Counted from the stretch's first letter, positions 9,074-18,238 are shown. The stretch: 57,131 bases of DNA from Parvimonas sp035282405 (GCF_035282405.1 NZ_JAYKBP010000005.1:1-57131); one strand, 5' to 3'. Notes: a model not told the origin generated them from the sequence alone. Translations and numbers: made by a program.

Positions 9074-9103
9074 TAAAAAGGAGCGAAAATTCGCTCCTTT
9101 GTT
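9074..9103. terminator. Bidirectional terminator
   Basis: The stem AAGGAGCGA / TCGCTCCTT has a loop of AAAT. It lies between convergent genes, is preceded by A and followed by T, and can serve both strands. Confidence 0.75.
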
Positions 9104-9109
9104 GTTTAT

Positions 9110-10270
9110 TTAAAACATATTGAATAGCATATATAAAATATGTGCTGATATTCCTGCAACGATTCCGCCTATTGTATGGCTGATTAATGCTTTTCCTGTG
9201 GCTTCTTTTGTTCCAAGTGCATCCATCATTGCGATGTGAGTTGAGATATATCCACTCCAGCACATACAAATTGCAGTAAATACTGCGATGTCATTTCCTG
9301 TAACTTTGCCAACTTGTGCCATTTTTGCAACTGTTCCGATTGCTGCACCTGTTGAGCCTAATGCAGTTATTGGAACTGCTATTGCTTCAGGAGAACTGAA
9401 ACCGAAAAGTGGGGTAAGTATGAAGGATAATTTTTCTCCAATCCATGGAAGAACAGCGACGCCTTCATTAGCTGCTCCAGTATAGATTCCATCTGCTCCA
9501 GGTCCTTTTGTAAGCATAATAACCAAAGTACAGATAATTACAACTCCTGGGATGATTGAAACTCCCATATCAACTCCAACTTTTCCTCCGTCAAGTATAG
9601 ATTGGATAAATCTTGAACCTACACTTCCTTCTCTAACTATTCTTGAGTTTTCAGGAATTTTTTCTTTTGAGTGTACTTCAACGTATTCGGTAGTTCCGTA
9701 CATTTTTTTAGTAGCATGTATCATAAGTCTAACTGAAACAATACTACCTATAACTGCTCCTAAATTACCTATTAAGGCACTTGTAACTGCACCTTTAACA
9801 TTCATTCCCATCATTGTTGTGGTAGTGATAAGTCCCATACCAAAAGCTGTTCCGAGGTTTGTAAGAGCCGGCATTTGATATTTTTTATAATAACGTCTAA
9901 AATTATCATCATGTGCTAATGTTAAAATAGCCGGATTGTCTGAAAGATAGCAATTTAACATACCTAGGGAAGATGCTCCTGGTAAGTCATAAATAGGTTT
10001 CATAATTTTTGACAGAAGTTTATTTACAAGAGCTATTACTCCAAATTCTGAAAATAAGCCCGAAACAGCTCCTGCCAATACAGCAATTGCCATTAAATAA
10101 AAACAAACATTCATAAGCAGATCAAAACCTGTATTCATCATGGTTTTAACCATATTTATTCCACCCATTTTTCTACCAATCAAAATAAAAAATGTTAGAA
10201 ATAAACCAAGACATAGGAAGTTTTCCAGTCCAATATCTTTTTTGAATTTTCCAATATTCTTTTCTTCCAA
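9110..10270 (-). CDS. Multi-pass membrane protein with nucleoside-recognition (GATE) domain
   Basis: 386 residues with about nine hydrophobic segments. The blocks SDNPAILTLAHD, NLGTAFGMGLITTTTMMGM and GSTGAAIGTVAKM are typical of the YjiH/CD0519-like nucleoside-recognition family. The substrate is unknown. The open frame reaches 10333 but no Met start there has a ribosome site. The TTG at 10270 has GGAGG exactly 9 bases upstream, so I use it (first residues LEEKNIGKF). Monocistronic, with the terminator at 9074-9103. Confidence 0.75.
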   Translation of the reverse strand: MEEKNIGKFKKDIGLENFLCLGLFLTFFILIGRKMGGINMVKTMMNTGFDLLMNVCFYLMAIAVLAGAVSGLFSEFGVIALVNKLLSKIMKPIYDLPGASSLGMLNCYLSDNPAILTLAHDDNFRRYYKKYQMPALTNLGTAFGMGLITTTTMMGMNVKGAVTSALIGNLGAVIGSIVSVRLMIHATKKMYGTTEYVEVHSKEKIPENSRIVREGSVGSRFIQSILDGGKVGVDMGVSIIPGVVIICTLVIMLTKGPGADGIYTGAANEGVAVLPWIGEKLSFILTPLFGFSSPEAIAVPITALGSTGAAIGTVAKMAQVGKVTGNDIAVFTAICMCWSGYISTHIAMMDALGTKEATGKALISHTIGGIVAGISAHILYMLFNMF

Positions 10271-10649
10271 TTCAATATACCTCCGATAAATAAATGCTGA
10301 GATTATTTTAACATAAAAGGTATAAAAAAACAATGGAAAAAACAGTTTTTTGAAAATTTTTTAACTAAATGTTTTTTGATATTTTTATTGATATATAGGG
10401 GAAGAATTAATATTAAAATAGTTTTAGGAGATTTCTAGAGCAATTGTATCAAAAGATACAATGACCTCATCAGACTTACTTTTGTTTGCAAATAAACAAA
10501 GTTATGGCTAGATTAACTTCGTTTCACTACGCTCGTGATGATGTGTAAGAGAAGATTTTTTTGAAGTGTTATGATGTTAAATATTTAGCCATACACATCA
10601 TCTCGATTGTAGTGGTAGCGAAATGGAGAAATCTCATAAATCTCCAACA
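10271..10649. repeat. Gene-free stretch with CGTCAT-type repeats, locus 3
   Basis: A reverse copy lies at about 10428-10556, with a GATTTCTAGA end, a TTGTATC / GATACAA hairpin and a diverged CACGAGCGTAGTGAAACGAAG arm on the other strand. A forward copy lies at about 10582-10645 (CACATCATCTCGATTGTAG, then GAAATGGAGAAATCTC). The two face away from a short A/T spacer. No gene is seen. Confidence 0.6.
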
Positions 10650-10675
10650 AAAAAACGACTGAATTCAGTCGTTTA
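10648..10675 (-). terminator. Terminator of the YhhN-family gene
   Basis: The perfect palindrome ACGACTGAATTCAGTCGT overlaps the stop codon region and is followed by seven T on the minus strand. Confidence 0.85.
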
Positions 10676-11359
10676 TATTAAAATTAATCCAAAACCTGTT
10701 ATTAAAAGGTATGTCGCAATTGTGTAAGTCAATGTTGTACAGATATTAAAAAATCTGTTATTTTTAATAACTGCAGCGAATAAAAATAGTGAGTTTGAAA
10801 TTAGGAATAAATTACTTCCAAAAATCAAATACCATACTCCAATTTTATAAGTTGAAATAGCTGTTAAAATCGCCATAATGCAAAGTGTTGCGTTTAAAAA
10901 TGCAAAGGTGAACAGAAAAATTATATCTTTTTTGAAGTATTCACTTGCATATTCATAGGATATTATGATTTCAAAAAATACAAGTCCAAAGTACAGTACC
11001 ATTATTAATATGGTTAGTAAATAATTTAAATTCGGTATTTTTATAAATGTTGCAAGTTTGATTATATAAAAAGCTATACCGATAATAAATAGTGGTAAGC
11101 CCAAAATTATATTTTTTTTGTTTCTTCTAGTGAATAAAATATCTCCAATCCAAAAGAAAAATATAGCAAGATATATTAAAATATCATGATTTTTAAATCT
11201 TAATAGATAAAATAATGCCAATAACGGCATCAAAAATATATTGAAAAAATTTCTTTCTGTATTCTTTTTTTGTAATATCATATATAAATTACTAATGGTA
11301 AATACTGTATAAATAAATAAAATTATGTACGAAAAAATTCCGAGTAATCCGTTGTTCAT
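10673..11359 (-). CDS. YhhN family (lysoplasmalogenase-like) membrane protein
   Basis: 228 residues, about eight hydrophobic helices. Family-like blocks are LMPLLALFYL, FFWIGDILF (with the conserved Asp) and LIFGSNLFLISNSLFLF. YhhN/TMEM86 proteins hydrolyse the vinyl-ether bond of lysoplasmalogens, and plasmalogens occur in many anaerobes. The family is recognised at modest strength; activity is inferred. An upstream Met at 11416 exists, but the ATG at 11359 has a perfect AGGAGG 5 bases upstream. Monocistronic. Confidence 0.65.
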   Translation of the reverse strand: MNNGLLGIFSYIILFIYTVFTISNLYMILQKKNTERNFFNIFLMPLLALFYLLRFKNHDILIYLAIFFFWIGDILFTRRNKKNIILGLPLFIIGIAFYIIKLATFIKIPNLNYLLTILIMVLYFGLVFFEIIISYEYASEYFKKDIIFLFTFAFLNATLCIMAILTAISTYKIGVWYLIFGSNLFLISNSLFLFAAVIKNNRFFNICTTLTYTIATYLLITGFGLILI

Positions 11360-11514
11360 ACTGCCTCCTAATCTTTTAGTATCAAATATTTTATCATAAA
11401 ATAGTATATCATACAAGTTAAAGGAATAACAGATAAACCTTATCCCCCCTTTTTTTTAAAAATTTTTATTATATAAGTGTAAGGCTTACAAAATAAATAA
11501 AAAGGAGAAAAGAT

Positions 11515-11700
11515 ATGGCTAAAAAGTATTTAAAGGTTAGTTTTAACCTTGCTAATTCTAAAAAGAGAAGTGTAACTGTTAAGAATATTCAAAGTGAATC
11601 TTCTGATGAAAATTTAAAGAAATTAGGAGAATTCGTTGAAAAATTTATTGATGGTACAAGAAAAGAAATAATTAAAGTCGTAGAAACAGCTTTAGAATAG
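11515..11700 (+). CDS. DUF1659-like small protein
   Basis: 61 residues: a beta-rich first half (KYLKVSFNLANSKKRSVTVKNIQ) and a C-terminal amphipathic helix (FVEKFIDGTRKEIIKVVETAL). Length and pattern fit DUF1659, a family of unknown function. AAGGAG precedes the ATG. It is the first gene of a cassette with the DUF2922, YvrJ-like and endolysin genes, spaced 10 bases from the next gene. DUF1659 and DUF2922 are commonly paired in Firmicutes. Confidence 0.65.
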   Translation: MAKKYLKVSFNLANSKKRSVTVKNIQSESSDENLKKLGEFVEKFIDGTRKEIIKVVETALE

Positions 11701-11710
11701 GAGGTAAAGT

Positions 11711-11926
11711 ATGAAAAAGACATTGAGTATGACTCTAATATTAGAAAATGGGAAAAATATGGCATTTACAATTTCAAATATTAAAAATATATCAGCCGAT
11801 GAAGCGTCTGATGTTATAAAAACTTTTGATTATAAGTCAGTTTTGGCTAAAGATAATTTAAAAGTTACAGGAATTAAAAAGGCTAATATTATTTCAACAA
11901 GCTATGAAGAAATAACAGTAATCTAG
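11711..11926 (+). CDS. DUF2922 family small protein
   Basis: 71 residues. The pattern LSMTLILENGKNMAFTISNIK..SADEASDVI, ending in a strand with ANIISTSYEEITVI, matches DUF2922 (function unknown). AGGAGG lies 6 bases upstream of the ATG. It is translationally close to the DUF1659 gene and is separated from the YvrJ-like gene by a hairpin terminator. Confidence 0.7.
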   Translation: MKKTLSMTLILENGKNMAFTISNIKNISADEASDVIKTFDYKSVLAKDNLKVTGIKKANIISTSYEEITVI

Positions 11927-11929
11927 TAG

Positions 11930-11954
11930 AAAAAGACCTTTGGGTCTTTTTTTG
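11930..11954 (+). terminator. Intra-cassette terminator after DUF2922
   Basis: The stem AAAAGACC / GGTCTTTT is followed by T. It falls between the DUF2922 stop and the YvrJ-like ribosome site, so it should lower or gate expression of the YvrJ-like and lysin genes. Confidence 0.75.
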
Positions 11955-11973
11955 CTAAAGATAGGAGGAAAAA

Positions 11974-12108
11974 ATGGAAAATATAATTTCAAGTATTTCA
12001 AATGTAGGCTTTCCTGTTGCTCTTTCTGTATTTTTATTACTTAGGTTTGAAAAGAAGATTGACGAACTTACAAAGGCTATAAATGAATTGGTTGTTAAAC
12101 TTAAATAG
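11974..12108 (+). CDS. YvrJ family-like 44-residue membrane protein
   Basis: 44 residues. An N-terminal hydrophobic stretch (NVGFPVALSVFLLLRF) is followed by a charged amphipathic helix (EKKIDELTKAINELVVKLK). This order, with G-F-P before the helix, fits the YvrJ family and resembles BhlA/UviB holin-like peptides. AGGAGG sits 7 bases before the ATG. The endolysin gene starts 8 bases after the stop, so the two are co-translated. A holin-like role is inference from size, topology and the lysin neighbour. Confidence 0.75.
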   Translation: MENIISSISNVGFPVALSVFLLLRFEKKIDELTKAINELVVKLK

Positions 12109-12116
12109 GAGTTTTT

Positions 12117-12905
12117 ATGATAGATATTGAAAAGGCTATAAAGTGGTTTGAACACAGAAAAGGCAAAGTTTCATATTCTATGCAAAATAGGAATGGATCT
12201 TCCAGTTATGATTGTTCATCTTCTGTATATTATGCACTTAGGTCTGCGGGTGCAAAAAGTAATGGTTGGACTATTGATACCAAACATGAACATTACTGGC
12301 TTACAGAGAATGGATTTGAAAAGATAACGGATAATATTCCTTGGAATGCTAAAAGAGGTGATATTTTTATCTGGGGAAAAAAGGAAAATAATAGTTCAAG
12401 TTATGGGCATACTGGAATTTTTATTGACAAAAACAGAATTATTCATTGTAATTATTCTGCAAATGGAATTTCTGTGGATAATCATGATAAACTTTGGGTT
12501 TATGCAGGCAGACCTCATTATTTTGCCTATAGATTAAAAGAATTTCAAGATGAAGGAGAATATATGGAGCTTTTGGATATAAAGAGCAAGATTAAAGGCT
12601 TCTATTCAATCGATAGCTTGCCTTGGTTTTGTGAAGATAAAAGTATGATTGGAACGACTCAAAATCATCAAGGCGAAGAAGTAACTCTAACTCGAAAATG
12701 GGGAAGTTACTATTATGTAAAGGAGCTAAAAGGTTGGGTTGACTATAGAGCTTTTATAAATGAAAAGGCAATAAGAGATGTTGCCAAAGAAGTTATACAG
12801 GGAAACTGGGGCAATGGCGAATTAAGACGTGCAAGACTAGAAAATGCAGGTTATAATTATGATGAAGTTCAAAAGGAAGTCAACAGATTATTAAAAAGTA
12901 AATAG
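12117..12905 (+). CDS. Phage-type peptidoglycan hydrolase (Amidase_5) with Cpl-7 repeat
   Basis: 262 residues, no signal peptide. Residues 1-140 match the NlpC/P60-type phage lysin family Amidase_5: WFEHRKGKVSYSM, SSYDCSSSVYYAL with Cys33, and YGHTGIFI with His98 as probable catalytic pair. Residues about 155-213 look like an SH3-type module. Residues about 218-260 (VAKEVIQGNWGNGELR, RLENAGYNYDEVQ) are a Cpl-7 wall-binding repeat. The lack of a signal sequence suggests export through a holin, as in phages. No tail, capsid or replication genes are nearby, so it seems domesticated or part of a standalone cassette. Confidence 0.88.
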   Translation: MIDIEKAIKWFEHRKGKVSYSMQNRNGSSSYDCSSSVYYALRSAGAKSNGWTIDTKHEHYWLTENGFEKITDNIPWNAKRGDIFIWGKKENNSSSYGHTGIFIDKNRIIHCNYSANGISVDNHDKLWVYAGRPHYFAYRLKEFQDEGEYMELLDIKSKIKGFYSIDSLPWFCEDKSMIGTTQNHQGEEVTLTRKWGSYYYVKELKGWVDYRAFINEKAIRDVAKEVIQGNWGNGELRRARLENAGYNYDEVQKEVNRLLKSK

Positions 12906-12916
12906 TTTTATATTAT

Positions 12917-12957
12917 AAAAAACAATTAATGATTAGTTATCGTTAATTGTTTTTTTG
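12917..12957 (+). terminator. Terminator of the lysin cassette
   Basis: The stem AAAACAATTAA / TTAATTGTTTT has a 13-base loop and a T run. Confidence 0.8.
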
Positions 12958-12976
12958 TGAAATAGCAAAAAATATT

Positions 12977-13005
12977 TTTACTTTTTTGTTAATTTGAGTT
13001 ATAAT
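12977..13005 (+). promoter_or_regulatory. Promoter of the C69 dipeptidase gene
   Basis: TTTACT and TATAAT are separated by 17 bases, about 45 bases before the start codon. Confidence 0.6.
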
Positions 13006-13051
13006 ATAATTGTAGTTAATAATAATTATTATTTAGAAAGAGAGGTTTGTT

Positions 13052-14593
13052 ATGTGTACTACAATTCTTATAGGTAAAAAAGCAAGTTATGACGGCTCAA
13101 CTTTGGTTGCTCGTATTGAAGATTCTTCAGCGGGAATGTTTAAATCAAAAAAATTTATCGTTGTTGAGCCTAAGGATCAACCAATTCATTATAAATCTGT
13201 TCGTACAGATTGTGAAATTGAATTGCCTAAAAATCCTATGCGTTATACTTGTCTTCCAAATGTAAAAAAATGGCGTGGAGTTTGGGGAGCTTGTGGTGTT
13301 AATGAAAAAAATGTTTCAATGACTGCAACAGAGACTATTACTACAAACGAAAGAGTTTTGGGAGCAGATCCTTTAGTAGAATTTGAACCGGGCATTATAA
13401 AAAAAGGTGGAATAGGTGAAGAAGATTTTGTTGTAATTACTCTTCCTTATATAAATAGTGCTAAAGAAGGTGTTGAAAGACTTGGTGCATTAATAGAAAA
13501 ATATGGAACTTATGAAAGTAACGGAATTGCTTTTCAAGATGTTGATTCTATTTGGTGGTTTGAAACAATCGGCGGTCATCACTGGATAGCAAGAAGAGTT
13601 CCTGACGAGGTTTATGTTGTAATGCCAAATCAATTCGGACTTGATCATTTTGATTTTGAAGATGCTTATGGAGCAAAAGAAGAATTTATGTGTTCATCAG
13701 ATTTAAAAGAATTTGTTGAAGAAAATTTCCTTGACCTATCTACTGATATGTCTCTTGAAAAACTTCTTGATGATTTTGAAGAAGGTTTTGACTATGATGA
13801 AGATGAAGACTATAAAGAACCTTTCAATCCGAGAGTTGCTTTTGGAAGTCATTCCGATGCGGATCATACTTACAACACACCTCGTGCTTGGGTAATGCTA
13901 AGATATTTCAATCCAAATACTTTTGATTGGGATGGCGAAGATGCTGAGTTTAAGCCACATAGTGATAATCTTCCTTGGTGCATGATTCCTGAAAAGAAGA
14001 TTACAATAGAAGATGTTAAGTATATTATGTCTAATCACTATCAAGGAACTCCTTATGACCCATATCTAAAGAATGGAGATTTATCACAAAAGGGTAAATT
14101 TAGACCTATAGGGATAAATCGTAATGATGTTTTGGCTTTGGTTCAAATAAGACCTTATATGCCTGAAGAAATTAGAAGTATTGAGTGGCTATCCTTCGGT
14201 TCAAATGTATTTAATGCAATAGTTCCATATTATGCAAATATTACAAAAACACCTGAATATTTGGAAAATACAACTCTTACTCCTTCAACAGATAATTTCT
14301 ATTGGATAAATCGTATTATTGGAGCACTTTGCGATGCGCATTTTCCATCAACTGCTTCTCATGTTGAAAGATATCAAAATGCAGTTCAATCAAAATGTCG
14401 TACATTCTTGAATAAATATGATAAAGAATTTTTGAAAAATAAATCAAAGATAAAGAATGTTCACGAATTTTTAGAAAAAGCAAATGATGAGATAACAGAT
14501 TTTGTAAAAGACCAAACAAATGATTTACTTGATAAAACTCTTTTCACAGCAAGTTGTGAAATGAAAAACGGATTTTCAAGATCAGATGCTTAA
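13052..14593 (+). CDS. pepD: C69 family dipeptidase
   Basis: 513 residues. It begins MCTTILIGKKASYDGSTLVAR, shown here as two blocks: Cys2 (the nucleophile freed on removal of Met1) and the DGSTLVAR strand. The pattern GGHHWIARRVPD and the NPMRYTCLPNV segment also fit the PepD family of N-terminal nucleophile dipeptidases. It is cytosolic and cleaves a broad range of dipeptides, fitting a peptide-fermenting life. An AGAGG site precedes the ATG and the gene has its own promoter and terminator. Confidence 0.9.
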   Translation: MCTTILIGKKASYDGSTLVARIEDSSAGMFKSKKFIVVEPKDQPIHYKSVRTDCEIELPKNPMRYTCLPNVKKWRGVWGACGVNEKNVSMTATETITTNERVLGADPLVEFEPGIIKKGGIGEEDFVVITLPYINSAKEGVERLGALIEKYGTYESNGIAFQDVDSIWWFETIGGHHWIARRVPDEVYVVMPNQFGLDHFDFEDAYGAKEEFMCSSDLKEFVEENFLDLSTDMSLEKLLDDFEEGFDYDEDEDYKEPFNPRVAFGSHSDADHTYNTPRAWVMLRYFNPNTFDWDGEDAEFKPHSDNLPWCMIPEKKITIEDVKYIMSNHYQGTPYDPYLKNGDLSQKGKFRPIGINRNDVLALVQIRPYMPEEIRSIEWLSFGSNVFNAIVPYYANITKTPEYLENTTLTPSTDNFYWINRIIGALCDAHFPSTASHVERYQNAVQSKCRTFLNKYDKEFLKNKSKIKNVHEFLEKANDEITDFVKDQTNDLLDKTLFTASCEMKNGFSRSDA

Positions 14594-14615
14594 AAGACTT
14601 TAAAAAATATTAAAT

Positions 14616-14641
14616 TGCCGTCAGAAATGACGGCTTTTTTT
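14616..14641 (+). terminator. Terminator of the C69 dipeptidase gene
   Basis: The stem GCCGTCA / TGACGGC has a GAAA tetraloop and seven T. Confidence 0.9.
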
Positions 14642-14678
14642 ATGTTGAGATACATCCTTTTAATCAGTTGTTTAAATT

Positions 14679-14707
14679 TTTACTTAAATTGAAAAATATG
14701 GTAAAAT
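14679..14707 (+). promoter_or_regulatory. Promoter of the ABC-F gene
   Basis: TTTACT and TAAAAT are separated by 17 bases, about 30 bases before the start. Confidence 0.5.
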
Positions 14708-14738
14708 ATGTAGAGCTAGAACATACAAAGGAGAAACA

Positions 14739-16286
14739 ATGAGTATTTTAACTGTAAAAAATTTGAGCCACAGTTTTGGTGGTCGTCAAATACTTAAAGA
14801 TGTAAATTTTAGACTTTTAAAAGGTGAACATATAGGACTTGTTGGACCGAATGGTGAGGGTAAGAGTACCTTTTTAAATTTGGTTACGGGAAAACTTGAA
14901 GCTGAAGAAGGAAGTATCGAATGGGCAAAGAGAGTAAGAATTGGCTATCTTGACCAACATTCTGTAATTGGTGCGGATATGACTGTTCGTGATGTTTTAA
15001 AATCAGCCTTTTCATATCTTTTTGAAGTTGAAAGTGAATTAAATGATATTTATATGAAGATGGGCGAGTTATCAAGTCAAGAACTTGATGATATAATGAT
15101 GGATGCAGCGGAGCTTCAAGAATTACTTGAAACGAATGACTTTTATATGATTGATTCAAAGATTGATGAAATTGCACATAATATGGGAATTAAAGATTGG
15201 CTTGATAGACCCGCTTTTGACCTTTCAGGAGGACAACGTTCAAAGATTTTACTTGCAAAATTGCTTTTAGAAAAGCCTGATATTTTGCTTCTTGACGAGC
15301 CTACTAACTATTTGGATGAGGAGCATATAAATTGGCTTAGAAGATATTTACAAAATTATGAAAATGCATTTATTTTAATTTCTCATGATATTTCATTTTT
15401 AAATTCGGTAATAAATTTGATTTACCATGTTGAAAATTGTGAAGTAAATAGATATGTTGGAGATTATGACGAGTTTTTAAGACTGAAAGAGTTGAAACAA
15501 AGACAAATTGAAGCGGCTTATAAAAAACAACAACAGGAAATTCAAGAACTTGAAGACTTTGTGCAACGTAATAAGGCGAGAGTTGCTACAAGAAATATGG
15601 CGATGTCAAGACAGAAAAAACTTGACAAAATGGAAAAAATTGAGCTTGTAAGAGAAAAACCAAAGCCAGAATTCTATTTTGAAACAGCTCCTTCTACAAG
15701 TAGATTAATTTTTGAAACAGAAGATTTGGTAATAGGTTATGACAAGCCTATAAGTAAGCCTTTAAATCTTCGTATGGAAAGAGGAGATAGAATTGCTATC
15801 GTAGGAGCGAACGGACTTGGTAAGACTACTCTTATAAATACAATTCTTGGAAATATTAAAGCCATTTCAGGCTCCGTTTCTTTCGGTCAAAACTTAGCAA
15901 TAGGTTATTTTAAACAAGAGGAACATTACGATAATAACAACACTCCAATTGATGAGATGTGGGAGAGATTTCCAAGTTGGGAACAATTTAAAATACGTGC
16001 AGCCCTTGCAAAATGTTCTCTTACAACTGTACATATCGAATCACAGATGAAGGTTTTAAGTGGTGGAGAACAGGCAAAGGTTAGACTTTGTAAGATTTTA
16101 AATGAAAAGACAAATATTCTAATGCTTGATGAACCTACAAACCATCTTGATCCAGAGTCAAAGGAAGAATTAAAAAGAGCCTTAAAGGAATATAAAGGTG
16201 GAATATTTTTAATCTCTCATGAAAAAGACTTCTACACGGATATAGCGACAGAAATTTGGAATATGGAAGATTTTTCACTATTATAG
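14739..16286 (+). CDS. ABC-F family ATPase (YkpA/YbiT-like)
   Basis: 515 residues with two ATP-binding domains and no membrane segments. Walker A motifs are GPNGEGKST and GANGLGKTT, signatures LSGGQ and LSGGEQ, and Walker B ends LLDEPTNYLD and MLDEPTNHLD. A charged linker (about residues 245-320) joins the domains. ABC-F proteins act on the ribosome, as translation factors or antibiotic-protection factors. Nothing marks this as a resistance type, and the order of motifs fits the housekeeping YkpA/YbiT group. AAGGAG precedes the ATG. Confidence 0.9.
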   Translation: MSILTVKNLSHSFGGRQILKDVNFRLLKGEHIGLVGPNGEGKSTFLNLVTGKLEAEEGSIEWAKRVRIGYLDQHSVIGADMTVRDVLKSAFSYLFEVESELNDIYMKMGELSSQELDDIMMDAAELQELLETNDFYMIDSKIDEIAHNMGIKDWLDRPAFDLSGGQRSKILLAKLLLEKPDILLLDEPTNYLDEEHINWLRRYLQNYENAFILISHDISFLNSVINLIYHVENCEVNRYVGDYDEFLRLKELKQRQIEAAYKKQQQEIQELEDFVQRNKARVATRNMAMSRQKKLDKMEKIELVREKPKPEFYFETAPSTSRLIFETEDLVIGYDKPISKPLNLRMERGDRIAIVGANGLGKTTLINTILGNIKAISGSVSFGQNLAIGYFKQEEHYDNNNTPIDEMWERFPSWEQFKIRAALAKCSLTTVHIESQMKVLSGGEQAKVRLCKILNEKTNILMLDEPTNHLDPESKEELKRALKEYKGGIFLISHEKDFYTDIATEIWNMEDFSLL

Positions 16287-16289
16287 AAT

Positions 16290-16313
16290 GCCGTCAGCAA
16301 TGGCGGTTTTTTG
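16290..16313 (+). terminator. Terminator of the ABC-F gene
   Basis: The stem CCGTCA / TGGCGG (one G-U pair) has a GCAA tetraloop and six T. Confidence 0.85.
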
Positions 16314-16327
16314 TTTGTATTTATCTC

Positions 16328-16356
16328 TTGTATTTTTTTGTGAAAAATAATATAAT
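16328..16356 (+). promoter_or_regulatory. Promoter of the sortase operon
   Basis: TTGTAT and TATAAT are separated by 17 bases. The leader before the first sortase is about 70 bases. Confidence 0.65.
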
Positions 16357-16434
16357 CATAGTTAAGTGTTTTTAAATTATTTAATAAATTTTAATTTAAC
16401 TGATATTAAATAATGAATATTTTAAGGAGTTTTT

Positions 16435-17334
16435 ATGAGTGATATAGATATAAATAATTCTAAAAGAAAGACCAAAAAGAAAAGTAATTGGCCTTTTATT
16501 TTAGTTTTTTTACTTGGATTTGGAATACTTATGTACCCTATAATCACAAGATGGTATTATAGAGTAGAATCAAAAAATGTTATCTCTACTTTTGATAGTG
16601 AAAAAGAAAAATTGTCAAAAGAAGAAGTTAAAAGAAAAATGGAATTGGCAAAGGCATATAATAGTACTTTGCATAATGAAGTTACTAAGGATCCTTATTC
16701 AGATGAAAAAAAGAAAGAGGGCAAGGTAGAATATGCGAGGATGATAGAGCTTCGCGAGTATATTGGACATGTTCAGATTCCCGCTATAGATGTTGATGTG
16801 CCAATTTATGCGGGAACTGATGAAGAAGTTCTTCAAAAGGGTGCTGGTCATTTGGAGGGTACATCTCTTCCTATTGGAGGAATTAATACTCATACTGTTA
16901 TAACTGCACATAGCGGACTTCCAACAGCAACTTTATTTTCAAATCTTTCAAAACTTCAAATTGGAGATAAGTTTTATATTCATAATTTTGCAGAAACTTT
17001 GGCTTATCAGATTGATCAAATCAAAGTTGTTGAGCCATCAACTTTTGATGATTTACTTATTTCTGAAGGGAAAGACTACGCAACCCTTTTGACTTGTACA
17101 CCTTATATGATTAATACTCATAGATTATTAGTCAGAGGTCATAGAGTTGAATATGACAAAGACCTTGTTGATAAGGAGTTGTTAGAAGGCAAAAAGAATA
17201 TTTGGTATATGTATTTATTCTACTTTATTTTATTTTTACTTGTAATTTTAATTATTTCTACTTTGTATTATATTAGAAAGAGAAAAAAATTTAGTAAAAA
17301 ACTAGAAAAAATAGATGTAGATAATATTAAATAG
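16435..17334 (+). CDS. Class C (pilus) sortase 1
   Basis: 299 residues. An N-terminal membrane helix is at about 19-38 and a C-terminal helix at about 258-280, followed by a basic tail: the class C layout. Catalytic residues appear as His159 (TAHSG), Cys221 (TLLTCTPY) and Arg230 (NTHR). The flexible lid motif is D86-P87-Y88. The usual TAHRG is TAHSG here. It joins pilin subunits through isopeptide bonds outside the membrane. It is the first of three tandem sortases; the second starts 8 bases after the stop. Confidence 0.92.
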   Translation: MSDIDINNSKRKTKKKSNWPFILVFLLGFGILMYPIITRWYYRVESKNVISTFDSEKEKLSKEEVKRKMELAKAYNSTLHNEVTKDPYSDEKKKEGKVEYARMIELREYIGHVQIPAIDVDVPIYAGTDEEVLQKGAGHLEGTSLPIGGINTHTVITAHSGLPTATLFSNLSKLQIGDKFYIHNFAETLAYQIDQIKVVEPSTFDDLLISEGKDYATLLTCTPYMINTHRLLVRGHRVEYDKDLVDKELLEGKKNIWYMYLFYFILFLLVILIISTLYYIRKRKKFSKKLEKIDVDNIK

Positions 17335-17342
17335 AGGTTTTT

Positions 17343-18221
17343 ATGGAAATTAATGATAATAAAGCTAAATACAAAAGCTCTAAAAAGGTAAAACTTCCTT
17401 TTATCTTCATTTTTCTAATCGGATTTTGCATTATGATTTATCCTTTTGTATCTCAGTGGTATTATAGAGTTGAAAGTGGAAAGCGTATTGAAAATTTTGA
17501 AAAGGAATCATCAAAGCTCTCTAAGGAAGAAATAGAAGGAAGAATAAAACTTGCTAAAGCATATAATTCAACACTTGACCCGTCCAAACTTTCTGACCCT
17601 TATTCTAAGGAAGAAAAAAATCGAGGAGTTGCTGAATATGCAAGAATGTTACAAGTTGGAGAGTTGATAGGTCATGTTGAAATACCTAAAATTGATGAAA
17701 ATTTACCAATTTATGCGGGAACTTCAGAAGATATTTTACAAAAAGGAGCAGGGCACTTAGAAGGTTCTTCACTTCCAGTCGGTGGTGAAAGCACTCATTC
17801 GGTAATCACAGCCCACAGAGGTCTTCCAACGGCTGCACTTTTTACAAAACTTGATAAATTACAAAAAGGGGATGTGTTTTTCATTCACAATATTCAAACT
17901 GTTTTAGCTTATGAAGTTGATCAAATTAAAGTTGTTGAACCGACAGATTTTTCTCCGATTTTAGTTGAAAGTGGAAAGGATTATGTAACTCTTTTGACTT
18001 GTACACCTTATATGGTTAATTCGCATAGACTCTTAGTTAGAGGCCATAGGATTGAATACACACCACTTGATAAGGCAAAAACTGTTAGTAAGAGAAGAAG
18101 TTTTTTCAGAAAATATTTTTATTGGTTACTTATGATTTTTATTATAGTACTAATTATTTTTTTATATAATTTGAAAAAATATTTAGATGTTAGAAAAAGA
18201 ATTAAAGAGCTTGAGTTATAA
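17343..18221 (+). CDS. Class C (pilus) sortase 2
   Basis: 292 residues and clearly paralogous to sortase 1. Membrane helices lie at about 19-37 and near the C-terminus. Catalytic residues are His158 (TAHRG), Cys220 (TLLTCTPY) and Arg229 (NSHR); the lid is D85-P86-Y87. The site before the ATG is a weak GAGG, so translation may be coupled to sortase 1. It likely shares in polymerising the backbone pilin encoded at 22314. Confidence 0.92.
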   Translation: MEINDNKAKYKSSKKVKLPFIFIFLIGFCIMIYPFVSQWYYRVESGKRIENFEKESSKLSKEEIEGRIKLAKAYNSTLDPSKLSDPYSKEEKNRGVAEYARMLQVGELIGHVEIPKIDENLPIYAGTSEDILQKGAGHLEGSSLPVGGESTHSVITAHRGLPTAALFTKLDKLQKGDVFFIHNIQTVLAYEVDQIKVVEPTDFSPILVESGKDYVTLLTCTPYMVNSHRLLVRGHRIEYTPLDKAKTVSKRRSFFRKYFYWLLMIFIIVLIIFLYNLKKYLDVRKRIKELEL

Positions 18222-18238
18222 AGAATGGGTTAAATTAA

